Origin: Pseudomonadota bacterium
GTDB lineage: Bacteria; Pseudomonadota; Gammaproteobacteria; Acidiferrobacterales; Acidiferrobacteraceae
Direction: 5' to 3'
Assembly (NCBI GenBank): GCA_021794275.1
Contig: JAJYRD010000046.1
Span: 1-64,000, forward strand
DNA length: 64,000 nt
Positions 15,645-26,478 of the stretch are shown piece by piece. The position numbers and the translations under genes were made by a program. The notes under the pieces were generated by a model that saw only the letters and a program-made list of their open reading frames with translations, made no database searches and had not been told where the DNA came from. Positions within the stretch are counted from its first letter, which is position 1. Every line of letters begins with the position of its first letter.

Positions 15645-17318
15645 ATGCCAGACAATCATAAAAGCCGTGTGGTGACGACCGGTATAGAGCGCGCCCCCAA
15701 CCGGGCCCTGTTGCGTGCGACAGGCTTCGGCGATGGCGATTTCGACAGGCCCATCATAGGGGTCGCCAACGCTCACAGCACCATAACGCCGTGCAACATG
15801 GGGATAGGCGCCCTCGCCGCGCGCGGCGAGGGCGCCCTGGGGGCTGCTGGGGCCATGGCGCAGATGTTCGGGACCATAACGATATCAGACGGCATTTCCA
15901 TGGGCACGGAGGGCATGAAATATTCCCTGGTCTCGCGCGAGGTGATCGCGGATTCGATAGAAACCGTTTGCGCAGGTCAGAGCATGGATGGGCTTCTGGC
16001 TTTTGGCGGCTGCGACAAGAACATGCCGGGCGCCATGATCGCCATAGCGCGCCTGAACATTCCGGCCGTCTTTGTCTACGGCGGGACGATAAAGCCGGGG
16101 CGCCATGATGGGCAGGACCTTACCATCGTGAGCGTCTTCGAGGCGGTCGGCGCGCGCATCGCGGGCGCCATAGACGACCGCGAGCTGCGCGAGATCGAGC
16201 GTAGCGCCTGTCCGGGGGCAGGGTCCTGCGGCGGCATGTATACCGCCAATACCATGTCGGCGCTGTTCGAGGCCATGGGCATGAGCCTGCCGTATTCCTC
16301 GACAATGGCGGCGGAGGATGCGGAAAAGGCCGAAAGTGCGGCGCAGTCAGCGCAGGTCCTGGTCGATGCACTGAGGGCGAGGCGCCTGCCGCGCGAAATA
16401 CTCACCCGCAAGGCCTTCGAGAATGCCTTGGCGGTGTTGATGGCTCTGGGGGGCTCTACGAACGCTGTCATACATCTGCCGGCGATCGCGCATGCGGCGG
16501 GCGTGGAATTGACGCTGGACGACTTCAACGCGTTCAGCGCGCGCGTGCCCGTGTTGTGCGATCTGAAGCCGTCCGGACGCTATGTCGCGACTGATCTCCA
16601 TCGGGCCGGCGGGGTCCCGCAGGTGATGAAGATCTTGCTCGCGCAAGGCCTTCTGCACGGCGATGCGCCGACTGTGACCGGACAGACGGTGTCTGAAGTC
16701 TTGAGTGACGTGCCCGAGTGCCCCGCTGCCGACCAGGACGTCATCCGGCCCTGGGGGCGGCCGGTCTATCCGCACGGTCACCTGGCCATTCTGAAGGGCA
16801 ATCTTGCCGAGGAGGGGGCGCTTGCCAAGACGAGCGGAGTGAAGGTCCCGAAGATCACGGGTCCGGCCCGCGTGTTTGACTCGGAGGAGGCGTGCATGGC
16901 TGCTATTATGGATAGGCGCATAGCGGCGGGGGATGTCGTGGTGATCCGCTACGAGGGCCCGAAGGGCGGTCCCGGCATGCGCGAGATGCTCTCGCCCACA
17001 GCGGCCCTCGTGGGCCAGGGGCTCGGCGACCGCGTGGGACTCGTCACTGACGGCCGCTTCTCCGGCGGCACCTACGGCATGGTGGTGGGTCATGTCGCGC
17101 CGGAGGCGGCAGTCGGTGGCACGATTGCGCTCGTGGCCGATGGCGATACGGTAGTCATCGATGCCGAGCGGCGCGTCTTGCATCTCGATGTGCCGGCCTC
17201 TGAGCTTGCGCGCAGACGCGCCCTCTGGCGGCCTCCGGTGTCGCGTCACACGCGCGGGGTTTTGGCCAAGTACGCGCGCCTCGTCTCGCAGGCAAGCCGT
17301 GGCGCCGTAACCGATTGA
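15645..17318 (+). CDS. ilvD: Dihydroxy-acid dehydratase
   Basis: A 557-residue IlvD, full length. It dehydrates 2,3-dihydroxy acids to the 2-keto acid precursors of valine, leucine and isoleucine. The Fe-S cluster cysteines lie in the conserved GGCDKNMPG and [15 protein letters not shown] motifs, and the C-terminus has the [11 protein letters not shown] and [10 protein letters not shown] signatures. A clear AGGAGG lies at 15634-15639. The stop overlaps the proposed bioA start. Confidence 0.96.
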   Translation: MPDNHKSRVVTTGIERAPNRALLRATGFGDGDFDRPIIGVANAHSTITPCNMGIGALAARGEGALGAAGAMAQMFGTITISDGISMGTEGMKYSLVSREVIADSIETVCAGQSMDGLLAFGGCDKNMPGAMIAIARLNIPAVFVYGGTIKPGRHDGQDLTIVSVFEAVGARIAGAIDDRELREIERSACPGAGSCGGMYTANTMSALFEAMGMSLPYSSTMAAEDAEKAESAAQSAQVLVDALRARRLPREILTRKAFENALAVLMALGGSTNAVIHLPAIAHAAGVELTLDDFNAFSARVPVLCDLKPSGRYVATDLHRAGGVPQVMKILLAQGLLHGDAPTVTGQTVSEVLSDVPECPAADQDVIRPWGRPVYPHGHLAILKGNLAEEGALAKTSGVKVPKITGPARVFDSEEACMAAIMDRRIAAGDVVVIRYEGPKGGPGMREMLSPTAALVGQGLGDRVGLVTDGRFSGGTYGMVVGHVAPEAAVGGTIALVADGDTVVIDAERRVLHLDVPASELARRRALWRPPVSRHTRGVLAKYARLVSQASRGAVTD

Positions 17319-18658
17319 GTCTGCCCGGGACCACAGCCAAATCCCCCGCGAGGGCGGGGGGACTGACCTGCACTCAACGGGACTGGTCGCAGGCCCTGGC
17401 TTTCGATGAGACCCACCTCTGGCATCCCTACGCACCCATCGGCGGGGCCGCCCCGGCGTGGCCTGTGGTGGCGGCCGAGGGTGTGCGCCTCGTGCTGGCC
17501 GACGGACGCCGTCTGATAGATGGCATGAGCTCGTGGTGGGCCGCGATCCACGGCTATAACCACCCGGTCTTGAACCGTGCCGTGCGCGGACAACTGCGGT
17601 CCATGGCCCATGTCATGTTCGGGGGCCTTACGCACGGGCCGGCCATCGATCTTGGCCGCAGACTCGTGGATCTGACCCCGGCGCCCCTCGAAAAGGTTTT
17701 CCTCTGTGACTCAGGTTCGGTCGCCGTGGAGGTCGCGATCAAGATGGCGCTGCAGTATTGGCAGGGCCGCGGACGACCGGCCAAGCGCCGTCTCCTGGCC
17801 TTGCGTGGCGGCTACCATGGCGACACCTTGGGCGCCATGTCCGTGTGCGATCCGGTGATGGGCATGCACCGGTCGTTCGCGGGGGTGGTCCCCACGCAGG
17901 TCTTCGCGCCGCGCCCAGCGTGCCGGTTCGATGAGCCCTGGGAGCCCGCGGCGATATCCGAGTGCGCGCGCTTGATCACGACCCATCAGGACGAATTGGC
18001 GGCGGTCATCCTGGAGCCTATCGCCCAGGGCGCGGGCGGCATGTGGTTCTATCACCCGGAATATCTGCGCGCGGTGCGCGCCTTATGCGATGCCCACGGT
18101 GTGCTCCTGATCGCAGACGAGATCGCCACCGGGTTCGGGCGCACCGGCCGGCTGTTTGCTTGTGACCACGCAGGCGTCGCGCCGGACATCCTATGCTTGG
18201 GCAAGGCGCTCACGGGCGGCTACATGACGCTTGCCGCAACCCTCGCCACGACCGAGATCGCCGAGACGATAACGCGCGGCGAGGCCGGCTGCCTGATGCA
18301 TGGCCCTACCTTCATGGCCAATCCCCTGGCCTGCGCGGTCGCTGTCGCGAGCATCGATCTCCTCTTGTCCGGTGATTGGCAGGTCAGGGTCCGTAGGATC
18401 GAGGAGCAGATGCGGCGAGAACTCGACGCCTGCCGGGGACTGCCCGCGGTGCGCGATGTCCGCGTCCTGGGCGCCATCGGGGTCGTGGAGATGCGCGCCC
18501 CATTGGACACCCGCAGACTCATGGCGCGCTTCGTGGAGGCCGGCGTCTGGGTGCGCCCCTTCGGTCACCTCGTCTACCTTATGCCGCCTTATGTCATGAG
18601 GGCCCGGGATCTGTCGGTCTTGACGGGCGCGATCAAGGCCGTCTTGTCGGAGGCCTGA
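17315..18658 (+). CDS. bioA: Adenosylmethionine-8-amino-7-oxononanoate aminotransferase
   Basis: Converts KAPA to DAPA in biotin synthesis, using S-adenosylmethionine as amino donor and PLP as cofactor. Family motifs: [54 protein letters not shown] and the PLP lysine in [12 protein letters not shown]. The start is uncertain: TTG 17315 overlaps the ilvD stop, and about 25 residues precede the conserved region. bioD follows about 220 bases later. Confidence 0.93.
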   Translation: MSLPGTTAKSPARAGGLTCTQRDWSQALAFDETHLWHPYAPIGGAAPAWPVVAAEGVRLVLADGRRLIDGMSSWWAAIHGYNHPVLNRAVRGQLRSMAHVMFGGLTHGPAIDLGRRLVDLTPAPLEKVFLCDSGSVAVEVAIKMALQYWQGRGRPAKRRLLALRGGYHGDTLGAMSVCDPVMGMHRSFAGVVPTQVFAPRPACRFDEPWEPAAISECARLITTHQDELAAVILEPIAQGAGGMWFYHPEYLRAVRALCDAHGVLLIADEIATGFGRTGRLFACDHAGVAPDILCLGKALTGGYMTLAATLATTEIAETITRGEAGCLMHGPTFMANPLACAVAVASIDLLLSGDWQVRVRRIEEQMRRELDACRGLPAVRDVRVLGAIGVVEMRAPLDTRRLMARFVEAGVWVRPFGHLVYLMPPYVMRARDLSVLTGAIKAVLSEA

Positions 18659-18882
18659 TGCAGCGGGCACCCGCGCGAGGTGGTGCGTAGGGTCTCGAAA
18701 AAGATCAGGCCCGCCCAAGCCCGGTGCACGTGGTGGCCGCTGCGGATTCGAGCCTGACCATCGGCGCGAATAGCCAGACGGACGGCGGGACCGGGGAAGG
18801 CTTTTCCGGTAGGGTGCCAACACCATGGATGGGGCCGGCCGGTGCGCGGCACCGGGATTTCGATCGTTGCCAGGGAGGCGTA

Positions 18883-19551
18883 ATGCGGGGCGTGTTCATT
18901 ACAGGGAGCGACGCGGGTGTCGGCAAGACGACCGTCGGGGCCGCGTTGGCTTGGCGCTTATCCCTCCTGGGTCGCACCGTCCGGCCGCGCAAGCCCGTGG
19001 AGGCGGACTGCGCCGAGTGGCGAGGCGGGTCTTGTCCTCGCGATGGCGAGACCTATCGGGTGGTGACCGGTGGCCGCGAAGCGCTCGAGCACATTTGTTG
19101 CTATTCCCTCAAGGGTCGCGCCGTGAGCCTCGACGATCTGGTCCGGGTGTGCTGCGACGGGACCCGCGCCGGGGATTTCCTGCTGGTCGAGGGCGCCGGC
19201 GGGTTCTACTCGCCGCTTGCGGGCGATGTCCTGAATGCCGATCTGGCCGCGGCGCTCAGGCTGCCAGTGGTGGTCGTGAGCGCTGATCGGCCAGGCGCCA
19301 TCCACCAAACCCTGCTGACCGCCGATGCCGTCGCGCGTCGTGGTTTAGCCCTGGCGGGGGTCGTGCTGAACGAAACGACGCCGGGTACTCACGACCGCAC
19401 GCACAATCTTGAGGATCTCGCCCGTTGGCTCGGTCGCGAGCTGACCATCATTCCTTACTATGATGCCGCTGGTGACACCCCGGTCTGGCAGGCAATCGCC
19501 CCATATCTTACGGCGATCGCCGCCTCGCTGGCGGCAGACGCTGTCGGCTGA
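18883..19551 (+). CDS. bioD: Dethiobiotin synthetase
   Basis: A 222-residue ATP-dependent carboxylase that closes the ureido ring of biotin from DAPA. P-loop GSDAGVGKTTVG (residues ~7-18), substrate lysine in RKPVEADC, and EGAGGFYSPL. ATG 18883 is chosen because AGGGAGG lies five bases upstream and the protein then starts exactly at the family N-terminus. A longer in-frame version would add an unrelated 53-residue leader. Pairs with bioA. Confidence 0.94.
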   Translation: MRGVFITGSDAGVGKTTVGAALAWRLSLLGRTVRPRKPVEADCAEWRGGSCPRDGETYRVVTGGREALEHICCYSLKGRAVSLDDLVRVCCDGTRAGDFLLVEGAGGFYSPLAGDVLNADLAAALRLPVVVVSADRPGAIHQTLLTADAVARRGLALAGVVLNETTPGTHDRTHNLEDLARWLGRELTIIPYYDAAGDTPVWQAIAPYLTAIAASLAADAVG

Positions 19552-19966
19552 TCGCCGCGTTCTTGCCCCGCTCGTGGTCTATACCCGCCCCGACGGTGGG
19601 TTCGGGTTCGGGTGGTTTGTGCCCCTCCTTGGCGTTCCAGCACCGAATGTGAGGAGGCCGTAGTTCCTTGGGCGTGCCATGGGGCCCGGAAATCGGTATT
19701 GTGCCCGCATCATGGGTGATATCGAGGATAGACACGCGGACCCTTGGGTGTCGCCCCAAACTGACCACCTGGTATCGACCGCTTATGGAAATCGAAGCCC
19801 CCGGCGCATGGCGGACATCGACGCGATTCGTGATCCTGATCGGGGTTCCGGTCACCTCCGCCGCTGGACGATCTCGCCCCGGTGGATCGGGCCATGTCCG
19901 CGATGAAATGTGCCCGCTGACACCCCCTCCCGCCGCGCAGGCCGCGGGTTTCCCTGCGAGGTAGCC
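19552..19966. other. Non-coding gap between bioD and the helicase gene
   Basis: No credible gene, repeat or strong promoter is recognised in these 415 bases. All frames look like random GC-rich sequence. Confidence 0.4.
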
Positions 19967-22444
19967 ATGAAGACCCAGGACTCCAAGACACGTTCGCGCT
20001 CCAAGAGGCGCGCGGAACCGAAGCTGTCGCGCACCCACAGGCCCGCCGATCTCACTCCGGCCGATTGGCAGCGCGCCTTGCGCCGCCAATTCGGGCGCGA
20101 GCAGGCGTTCCGCTGGGAGAATCTCGGAGACGAGCCGATCTTCTCCGACTTCCAGGTGAGCAATCCGGCGAGCCGGTCCCGCTATCGGGTCGCCATTCGC
20201 GGCTTGGGCCCGGACGACAACCGTTGCTCCTGCCCGGACTTCGCGACCAACGAGTTGGGCACCTGCAAGCATATCGAGTTCGTGCTCGGCAAGCTCCTGA
20301 AGAAGCGCGGCGCCAAGGCCATCTTCACCGCTGGGTACCGGCCGGCGTTTTCCGAACTCGTCTTGCATAACGACGGTCGCCGACAGGTCCGATTTCGCCC
20401 CGGTACCGACTGCCCGGTGGCTTTGCGCAAGGCGGCCCGCGAGCTTTTCGAGGGAGCGCGCGGTGATTTGCGCCCCGATCGTGTCGGTGAACTGGAGCCG
20501 TTCATCGGTACCGTGGCCAAGATGGGGCATGAGCTGAAGATCCCGGGGGAGGTTCTGGATTTTGCCGCCGGACTGCGCGATGCCGCGCGCAGGGCCCAAG
20601 TCTTGGACCATCTATTCCCGCGCGGCGCGGCCGACTGGGGCCGCGCGCGGCTCATGAAGCTTGCGCTCTACCCCTATCAGGTCGAGGGTGCCTTGTTCGC
20701 GGTACGCGCGGGGCGCGCCCTGATCGGCGACGAGATGGGGCTTGGCAAGACTGCGCAGGCGATCGCCGCCGCGGAGATCCTGGCGCGGCACTTCGGAGTC
20801 TCACGCGTGCTCGTGGTCTGCCCGACGTCGCTCAAGTATCAATGGCAGGGGGAGATTATGCGCTTTGCCGGCCGCAAGGCGCGGGTGATCACGCAAGGGC
20901 GCGCGCAGCGGCAGAAGGATTATGCGGAGGAGGATTTCTGCAAGATCACCAACTACGAAAAGCTCGATCCCGACCTCGATCTCATCGCGGACTGGGCGCC
21001 GGACCTCATCGTCGTCGACGAGGCGCAGCGCATCAAGAACTGGAACACGATCGCTGCGCGTGCCTTGAAGCGTATCGACAGTCCCTATGCCATCGTGCTC
21101 ACCGGGACGCCACTCGAGAACAAGCTCGAGGAGCTGATTTCGATCGTTCAGTTTGTGGATCAGCACAGGCTCGGGCCCACCTGGAGGCTTTTGCATGAGC
21201 ATCAGGTGCGCGATGAGGCAGGACGCGTAACCGGCTATGCCGGCCTGGAGAGGATCGGCCAGACGCTTGCGCCCATCATGATCCGGCGGCGCAAGGCCGA
21301 GGTCCTGCGCCAGCTTCCGGGACGCACCGATAGCAACATCCTGGTCCCCATGACCGAGGCGCAGCTGCGTTATCACGAGGAGAACGCCGACATCGTCGCG
21401 CGTATCGTTCAGCGTTGGCGCAAGACGCGCTTTCTGTCGGACAAGGATCAGAGACGTCTTACCTGCGCCCTGCAGAATATGCGCATGGCCTGCAACAGCA
21501 CCTATCTCCTCGATCACGAGAGCGATCATGGCGTAAAGGCCGACGAATTGGTGGCGCTGATAGACGACCTCGCGGCGCAAAAGGCCAAGGCGGTGGTTTT
21601 CTCCCAGTGGACACGCAGCCATGACATCGTCATTCGCAGGCTCGAGGCTCGTGGCGTGGGGTATGTGAGCTTTCATGGCGGGGTCCCCTCGGAGAAGCGC
21701 CCCGCGCTCGTCCGCAGATTCCGCGAAGACCCGGACTGCCGGGTTTTTCTGTCCACGGACGCCGGCAGCACGGGTCTCAACCTGCAACACGCCAGCACCT
21801 TGATCAACATGGATCTGCCGTGGAATCCGGCGATCCTCGAGCAGCGTATCGCACGCGTCCACCGGATGGGGCAAAAGCGCCCGGTGCGCGTCGTGAATTT
21901 CGTGGCCAAGGGGACCATAGAGGAGGGGATGCTCTCGGTGCTTGCGTTCAAGCGCTCGCTTTCCGCGGGCATACTGGACGGAGGGGCGGGCGAGATATCG
22001 CTCGGAGGCTCACGCCTCAACCGCTTCATGAAGGACGTCGAGAACGTCACCGGGCGCATGGGCGAGGCCGAGCAGGTGACGCCCGCCGAGGAGCGCCCCT
22101 TCGAGAAGACGAGGTCGGAGGCCGGCGTGGGATCGAAGGCGGTCGACGCCGTGGACGGCGCAGGCCGTCCACGGGCGGGGCGCGACGAGGAGACAAATCC
22201 ATCTCGCGCCCCATCGAGTGCCGCGAGTGATCCCTGGACCGCGCTCGTCGGTTTGGGTCGCGAATTCGTGACCGTCCTGGCCGCGGCCCGCGACGATGCC
22301 CCGGTCCACCCGTGGATCGAGCGCGACGCGGTCACGGGCAAGCCCTCGCTCAAGATACCGCTTCCGCCGCCCGAGACGGCGCGGGAACTCGCCGCCGCGC
22401 TTTCGCGATTGGCGGAAATGCTGAACGGCCGCGATACCTCCTGA
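19967..22444 (+). CDS. SWIM zinc-finger SNF2/RapA-type helicase
   Basis: An 825-residue DNA translocase. Residues ~85-105 form a SWIM zinc finger (CSCPDF...GTCKHIEF). The SNF2 ATPase follows, with Walker A GDEMGLGKTAQ (~254) and DEAQ box VVDEAQRIKNW (~350), then helicase C with STDAGSTGLNLQ (~597) and the arginine-rich RIARVHRMGQ. The C-terminal ~120 residues are low-complexity and then helical. Such proteins remodel nucleoprotein or assist transcription or repair. ATG 19967 is preferred to an upstream in-frame start because the basic MKTQDSKTRSRSKR leader is typical. Confidence 0.88.
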   Translation: MKTQDSKTRSRSKRRAEPKLSRTHRPADLTPADWQRALRRQFGREQAFRWENLGDEPIFSDFQVSNPASRSRYRVAIRGLGPDDNRCSCPDFATNELGTCKHIEFVLGKLLKKRGAKAIFTAGYRPAFSELVLHNDGRRQVRFRPGTDCPVALRKAARELFEGARGDLRPDRVGELEPFIGTVAKMGHELKIPGEVLDFAAGLRDAARRAQVLDHLFPRGAADWGRARLMKLALYPYQVEGALFAVRAGRALIGDEMGLGKTAQAIAAAEILARHFGVSRVLVVCPTSLKYQWQGEIMRFAGRKARVITQGRAQRQKDYAEEDFCKITNYEKLDPDLDLIADWAPDLIVVDEAQRIKNWNTIAARALKRIDSPYAIVLTGTPLENKLEELISIVQFVDQHRLGPTWRLLHEHQVRDEAGRVTGYAGLERIGQTLAPIMIRRRKAEVLRQLPGRTDSNILVPMTEAQLRYHEENADIVARIVQRWRKTRFLSDKDQRRLTCALQNMRMACNSTYLLDHESDHGVKADELVALIDDLAAQKAKAVVFSQWTRSHDIVIRRLEARGVGYVSFHGGVPSEKRPALVRRFREDPDCRVFLSTDAGSTGLNLQHASTLINMDLPWNPAILEQRIARVHRMGQKRPVRVVNFVAKGTIEEGMLSVLAFKRSLSAGILDGGAGEISLGGSRLNRFMKDVENVTGRMGEAEQVTPAEERPFEKTRSEAGVGSKAVDAVDGAGRPRAGRDEETNPSRAPSSAASDPWTALVGLGREFVTVLAAARDDAPVHPWIERDAVTGKPSLKIPLPPPETARELAAALSRLAEMLNGRDTS

Positions 22445-22743
22445 CGACGGGTGCAGGCTTGATATCCGGACGGCACCCTTCGCGTCGTCGTTCGCGCCCT
22501 CACTCTGGTGTGCCAGACGTCGGCGCACCCCGCGCCTGCCGTGATCGCGCCATTCGGATTGTCGGGCTCGGGGGGGCGGTACGCTCTCGTGAGGCGCAAT
22601 GCGCTGGCTGTGCGCACGAAGACCATGTCCGTTCTTCGGGATCGTGAGCCCAGGCTTTGGGTCGAGACCCACGTCCCCGACGAAAATGATGGACGCACAC
22701 GCGGTTGGCGGATGCGCGTGTCTCCTCGATGGCCTTGCTATAC
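22445..22743. other. Non-coding gap before hipBA
   Basis: No gene is recognised in these ~300 bases. The sequence changes from GC-rich to AT-rich toward the hipBA promoter. Confidence 0.4.
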
Positions 22744-22792
22744 TGTCCATTAACACGTACGCTAAACGGTATATTGTCTTATACTATGGACA
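22744..22792. promoter_or_regulatory. hipBA promoter/operator with nested inverted repeats
   Basis: TGTCCAT (22744-22750) and ATGGACA (22786-22792) are inverted arms. Between them GTATA-TTGTCT-TATAC (22769-22784) is a second perfect dyad. The segment is AT-rich in a GC-rich genome and abuts the hipB start, as expected for an autorepressed toxin-antitoxin operator. Binding by HipB is inferred. Confidence 0.55.
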
Positions 22793-22797
22793 TAAAT

Positions 22798-23172
22798 ATG
22801 CGTAAGGGCTCAATGGGGGCGGCGCTACCCATACCCGCGCGGCGCGCATTGCATAAGCTCGGAGCAGATATCCGGGACGCGCGGCGCCGACGTCGCATCC
22901 CCACGACCATCATGGCGGAACGTGCCTCGATTAGTCGCACGACTCTGAACAAGATTGAAAAGGGCGATCCGGCTGCGGCAGCAGGACACTATGCGAGCGT
23001 GCTATTCGTGTTGGGAATGGCGGACAGGTTGGGCGATCTGGCCGACGTCCGCATGGATTCCGTAGGCTTGGTGCTGGAGGAGGAGCGTCTGCCGCAGAGG
23101 ATACGTCGGCCGCGCCGGACCGGACCCCGTACCGCGCGGCGGCCCGATGACCTGTCGTCGGACAAATCCTGA
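22798..23172 (+). CDS. hipB: HipB-like antitoxin, XRE-type HTH
   Basis: A 124-residue protein with an XRE helix-turn-helix (LGADIRDARRRRRIPTTIMAERASI, then RTTLNKIEKGD) at residues ~17-60 and a basic, probably disordered tail. It would bind HipA and repress the operon. ATG 22798 is preferred; ATG 22786 adds four residues but lies inside the operator dyad. The stop TGA shares one base with the hipA start. Confidence 0.8.
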   Translation: MRKGSMGAALPIPARRALHKLGADIRDARRRRRIPTTIMAERASISRTTLNKIEKGDPAAAAGHYASVLFVLGMADRLGDLADVRMDSVGLVLEEERLPQRIRRPRRTGPRTARRPDDLSSDKS

Positions 23173-24425
23173 TGGAAACCGAGGTGCTGGTCCACGTCGA
23201 TATCGGCGGCGTACCGCGCCTCGTCGGACGTCTGTGGGTGCACGCGCGCAAGGGTCGACAAGGTGCGAGCTTCCAGTACGAGCCCGAATGGCTCAAATGT
23301 GCTCAGCGCTTCTCCCTGGAGCCCGCGCTCGTACTTGATCCAGGACTCTTCCATGCCTCTTCTGGAAAGCCTCTGTTTGGTGCGATTGGCGATTCTGCAC
23401 CCGACCGGTGGGGGCGGGCGCTCATGCGTCGGGCGGAGCGCCAGCGCCAAGCAGGGCTGCGCGAGACGCCGCGGGCTTTGATGGAGATAGACTATCTCCT
23501 CATGGTCGATGACGAAGCCAGGCAAGGAGCGTTGCGTTTCGCTAGGCGGGAAGACGGACCTTTTCTTGCTGAACCCCGAGCCGGCCGTATTCCACCCCTG
23601 ATCCATCTATCCAGGTTGTTATCGGCCGCGGAACATGTAGTCGATGACACGGATGACGCCGAGGACTTACGCCTGTTGTTGGCCCCCGGATCGTCGCTCG
23701 GTGGCGCGCGACCCAAGGCATCAATTCGAGATCGAGATGGGCATCTCGCTATCGCCAAGTTTCCCTGCAAGCATGATGATGTCGATGTCGTACTGTGGGA
23801 GGCGCTGGCGTTGACGTTGGCTGCCAAGAGCGGTATCGGGGTGCCGGCATGGCGACTGGAGCGCGTCATGGACAGGCCGGTCCTGTTGCTACGCCGCTTT
23901 GATCGGGTGGAAGGCCAACGCATCCCGTTTCTTTCGGCGATGAGCATGCTGGGGGCCCACGACGGCGAGCCGCGCAGCTACCTGGAAATCGTCGACGCCC
24001 TGCGGCGTCATGGCGCGAGCCCAGCGCAGGACATGCATCAACTCTGGCGGCGCATCGTCTTCAATGTCCTGATCTCGAACACCGACGATCACCTGCGCAA
24101 TCATGCCTTCCTCTATGCCGGACCGGACGGTTGGCGCCTGTCGCCCGCCTATGATCTCAATCCTGTTCCCGGCGACATTAAGCCGCGTGTGTTGAGCACC
24201 GCCATCGATCTCGACGATCGGTCGGCATCGCTCGCGTTAGCGATGAGTGTGGCGGAATACTTCGACTTGGATATGGGCGAGGCCCGCGACATTGCCGCCG
24301 AAGTGGGGCGTGCGACCGCTACTTGGCGCCGCGAGGCGGCGCAGATCGGTCTTACGCCGACGGAAATCGCACGCATGGCCTTTGCGTTCGAGCACGAGGA
24401 TTTGCGCGCCGCCCGTGCTCTTTGA
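23172..24425 (+). CDS. hipA: HipA-like serine/threonine kinase toxin
   Basis: A 417-residue type II HipA homologue. It has the N-terminal HipA domain (VHVDIGGVPRLVGRLWVH), the Ser/P-loop region PGSSLGGARPKAS (~residue 176), the kinase catalytic motif NTDDHLRNHAF and metal-binding SPAYDLNPVPGD. Canonical HipA phosphorylates glutamyl-tRNA synthetase and induces persistence; the target here is unknown. It is coupled to hipB. All catalytic residues are present. Confidence 0.88.
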   Translation: METEVLVHVDIGGVPRLVGRLWVHARKGRQGASFQYEPEWLKCAQRFSLEPALVLDPGLFHASSGKPLFGAIGDSAPDRWGRALMRRAERQRQAGLRETPRALMEIDYLLMVDDEARQGALRFARREDGPFLAEPRAGRIPPLIHLSRLLSAAEHVVDDTDDAEDLRLLLAPGSSLGGARPKASIRDRDGHLAIAKFPCKHDDVDVVLWEALALTLAAKSGIGVPAWRLERVMDRPVLLLRRFDRVEGQRIPFLSAMSMLGAHDGEPRSYLEIVDALRRHGASPAQDMHQLWRRIVFNVLISNTDDHLRNHAFLYAGPDGWRLSPAYDLNPVPGDIKPRVLSTAIDLDDRSASLALAMSVAEYFDLDMGEARDIAAEVGRATATWRREAAQIGLTPTEIARMAFAFEHEDLRAARAL

Positions 24426-24717
24426 GGTGCGCTGGGCGTAGGCGATGCTGGGGCAGGACGGCGAGGGATGTTCGTGGGCAGGCCCCGATCCCTGCGCGGG
24501 CTGGATGCGGGGTGGATGCCGGCGGCCGGGGCTTTGGCGTCTCATACCTGGCGGGCCGCGCCTCACTGTCGTGAGGGCCGCCGTCATTGGACGCGGGTCG
24601 TGCGCAGCTAAAGGCAAAAGCGCGCTGGTTCGCGGCAGGCAACCTTGAGGGACCCGCAAGGCAAGAGGGCCTGCACTTGGCGCGCCCCTTACGGATCCAT
24701 GTGCCTCCGGCCACGCC

Positions 24718-25470
24718 TTAGAAGGCGGTTCTAAGACCCATGTAGAAGCCATGCGGGAGCAGGCTCAATATGAAAGGGCTGTGGCGTTCGTGGGCGTAGT
24801 AGCCGCTCAGGGCGCCGATCGCGGCGCCGGCCGCCACGTCGGTCTCCCAATGCCCGTGGGCCTTCACCCGTGCCACCATGTCGAAGGCCGGGACCAAAGC
24901 GAGCGCCCAGATCGCGGGATCGCGTCGTTTGTAGGTCAGGATGAGCGGCGTGACGAGGGCCGTGATCGACGAGACGTCACCGCTCGGGAAGCTTTGCGAG
25001 TGGAGGCCCTGAAACCAGAGATTCGGGTTGTTCGGACTCTGCGAGGGGCGGTTGCGCTGGAAGGTGAATTTCAGGATCTGGGTCGAGACGCCCGCGAGCG
25101 CCGCCGCGTCGAGACTCTGCCAGAGTGTATGCCCGAGCCGCGTCTTGCCGCCCTCCCAGATCGCCCCGCCGAGCGTTAGCATGATGAGTTCGAACGGGAA
25201 ATTGGGGGTCTTGGCGATCGCATAGACGCCATGATTGTCCTGCGCGACCGGGTGATCGAGATTGTGCAGGCCCGCGTAATCCAGGATGCCTAGGCCCACG
25301 CCCACCAGGGTGGTGTCGCCCAGGGCGCCGAGTGCCGAGGACGGGCGCGTGAAGTCCCGGGCGATGCCCTGGTCGGGAGAGGGTGTGTTTTTGGTCTGGG
25401 CATGCGCCCATGGCGCCATCGCGAGATTGGACGCGAGCGCCAATGCGGCGAAGTAGCGGATCGTTTTCAT
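24718..25470 (-). CDS. PAP2-superfamily phosphatase, exported
   Basis: A 250-residue protein with a signal peptide (MKTIRYFAALALASNLAMAP...AHA). The three PAP2 phosphatase motifs are KFTFQRNRPSQ, SFPSGDVSS and RVKAHGHWETDV. It acts on phospholipid, undecaprenyl or other phosphate esters at the periplasmic face. The internal ATG 25470 is chosen over 25476 because GGAAGGG then sits at correct spacing. The 292-base gap downstream (24426-24717) shows no further gene. Confidence 0.85.
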   Translation of the reverse strand: MKTIRYFAALALASNLAMAPWAHAQTKNTPSPDQGIARDFTRPSSALGALGDTTLVGVGLGILDYAGLHNLDHPVAQDNHGVYAIAKTPNFPFELIMLTLGGAIWEGGKTRLGHTLWQSLDAAALAGVSTQILKFTFQRNRPSQSPNNPNLWFQGLHSQSFPSGDVSSITALVTPLILTYKRRDPAIWALALVPAFDMVARVKAHGHWETDVAAGAAIGALSGYYAHERHSPFILSLLPHGFYMGLRTAF

Positions 25471-25986
25471 GGACATCCCTTCCAGAACCGCCCTTGCGCG
25501 GCGACCTCATCCATGGATGAGACCATAAAGCCTATGGCTCCGCCATGCAAGCGCTCGTCATGTGTCGGGACGCAACGATGGTCTTGGTCGCTGGTGGCGC
25601 AAAGGCGCCCGTGGCGGCCGAGGCGGTGTATCTCGGCGTGTCCCGCGCGTCGCCCCTTGATGGTTCGCGCCCCAGGTGTCCTGGATGCCCCGGGATTGCC
25701 CGTGCATATTCTTATATAAGCGCGCAATGGCGATGCCTGGCGGCGCGACAGAGCCGCCGCCGCAGCGGACCCCTGGGGGCCGGTCCAGCGGGAGCCGCCG
25801 TCCTGGCCTTCGCTCGGTACCGCCGCGGGGGCGGGGCCGCGCCGGGCAAGTCGCGGTCGTTCGGCGGCGGCCATGGTCCATGCGCGGGGGACACGAAGCC
25901 GCGCCGTATGCCACAATGGCGCCGATCCGCGGATCCATTCCTTCACGGATCGTCACACCGGCCGGATTCGATGGGTGGAGGGAGCT
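25471..25986. other. Non-coding divergent gap between the PAP2 gene and purE
   Basis: No gene is supported. GGAGGGAGC at 25977-25985 is the purE ribosome binding site. The promoter for purEK should lie here but no convincing -35/-10 pair stands out. Confidence 0.4.
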
Positions 25987-26478
25987 ATGTCGCCGCTTGT
26001 GGGTATTATCATGGGATCGCGCTCCGATTGGGACACGATGCAGCATGCCGCCCAGATACTGACCGATCTGGGGGTGGCCCATGAGGTCCAGGTCGTCTCG
26101 GCGCACCGTACACCCGACCTGCTCTTTCATTACGCCGCGGGCGCCCAAGGGCGCGGACTGCGGGCCATCATCGCCGGGGCGGGCGGAGCGGCCCATCTCC
26201 CGGGCATGGTGGCGGCCAAGACCGCGCTTCCCGTGTTGGGCGTGCCCGTGCAGTCCCAGGCCTTGAAGGGGCTGGATTCGCTCCTGTCCATCGTGCAGAT
26301 GCCGGCCGGCGTCCCAGTCGCGACCTTTGCCATCGGGAAGGCCGGCGCGATCAACGCGGCCTTGTTCGCATCGGCGCTGCTTGCCGCGCACGACGGGGCG
26401 ATCCGTGAGGCCCTCGCGGATTTCCGCGCGCGCCAGACCGAGGCGGTGCTCGCGCACCCGGATCCGCGCGTCCCATGA
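25987..26478 (+). CDS. purE: N5-carboxyaminoimidazole ribonucleotide mutase
   Basis: A 163-residue class I PurE. It moves the carboxyl of N5-CAIR to C4 to give CAIR in purine synthesis. Signatures: [22 protein letters not shown] (catalytic His) and [14 protein letters not shown]. Length is normal. The stop overlaps the purK start (ATGA), the standard purEK arrangement. Confidence 0.96.
   Translation: MSPLVGIIMGSRSDWDTMQHAAQILTDLGVAHEVQVVSAHRTPDLLFHYAAGAQGRGLRAIIAGAGGAAHLPGMVAAKTALPVLGVPVQSQALKGLDSLLSIVQMPAGVPVATFAIGKAGAINAALFASALLAAHDGAIREALADFRARQTEAVLAHPDPRVP

Noticed and set aside
18724-18882. N-terminal extension of BioD
   Set aside because: The internal ATG at 18883 has a strong AGGGAGG and begins exactly at the family P-loop; the extension is unlike BioD.
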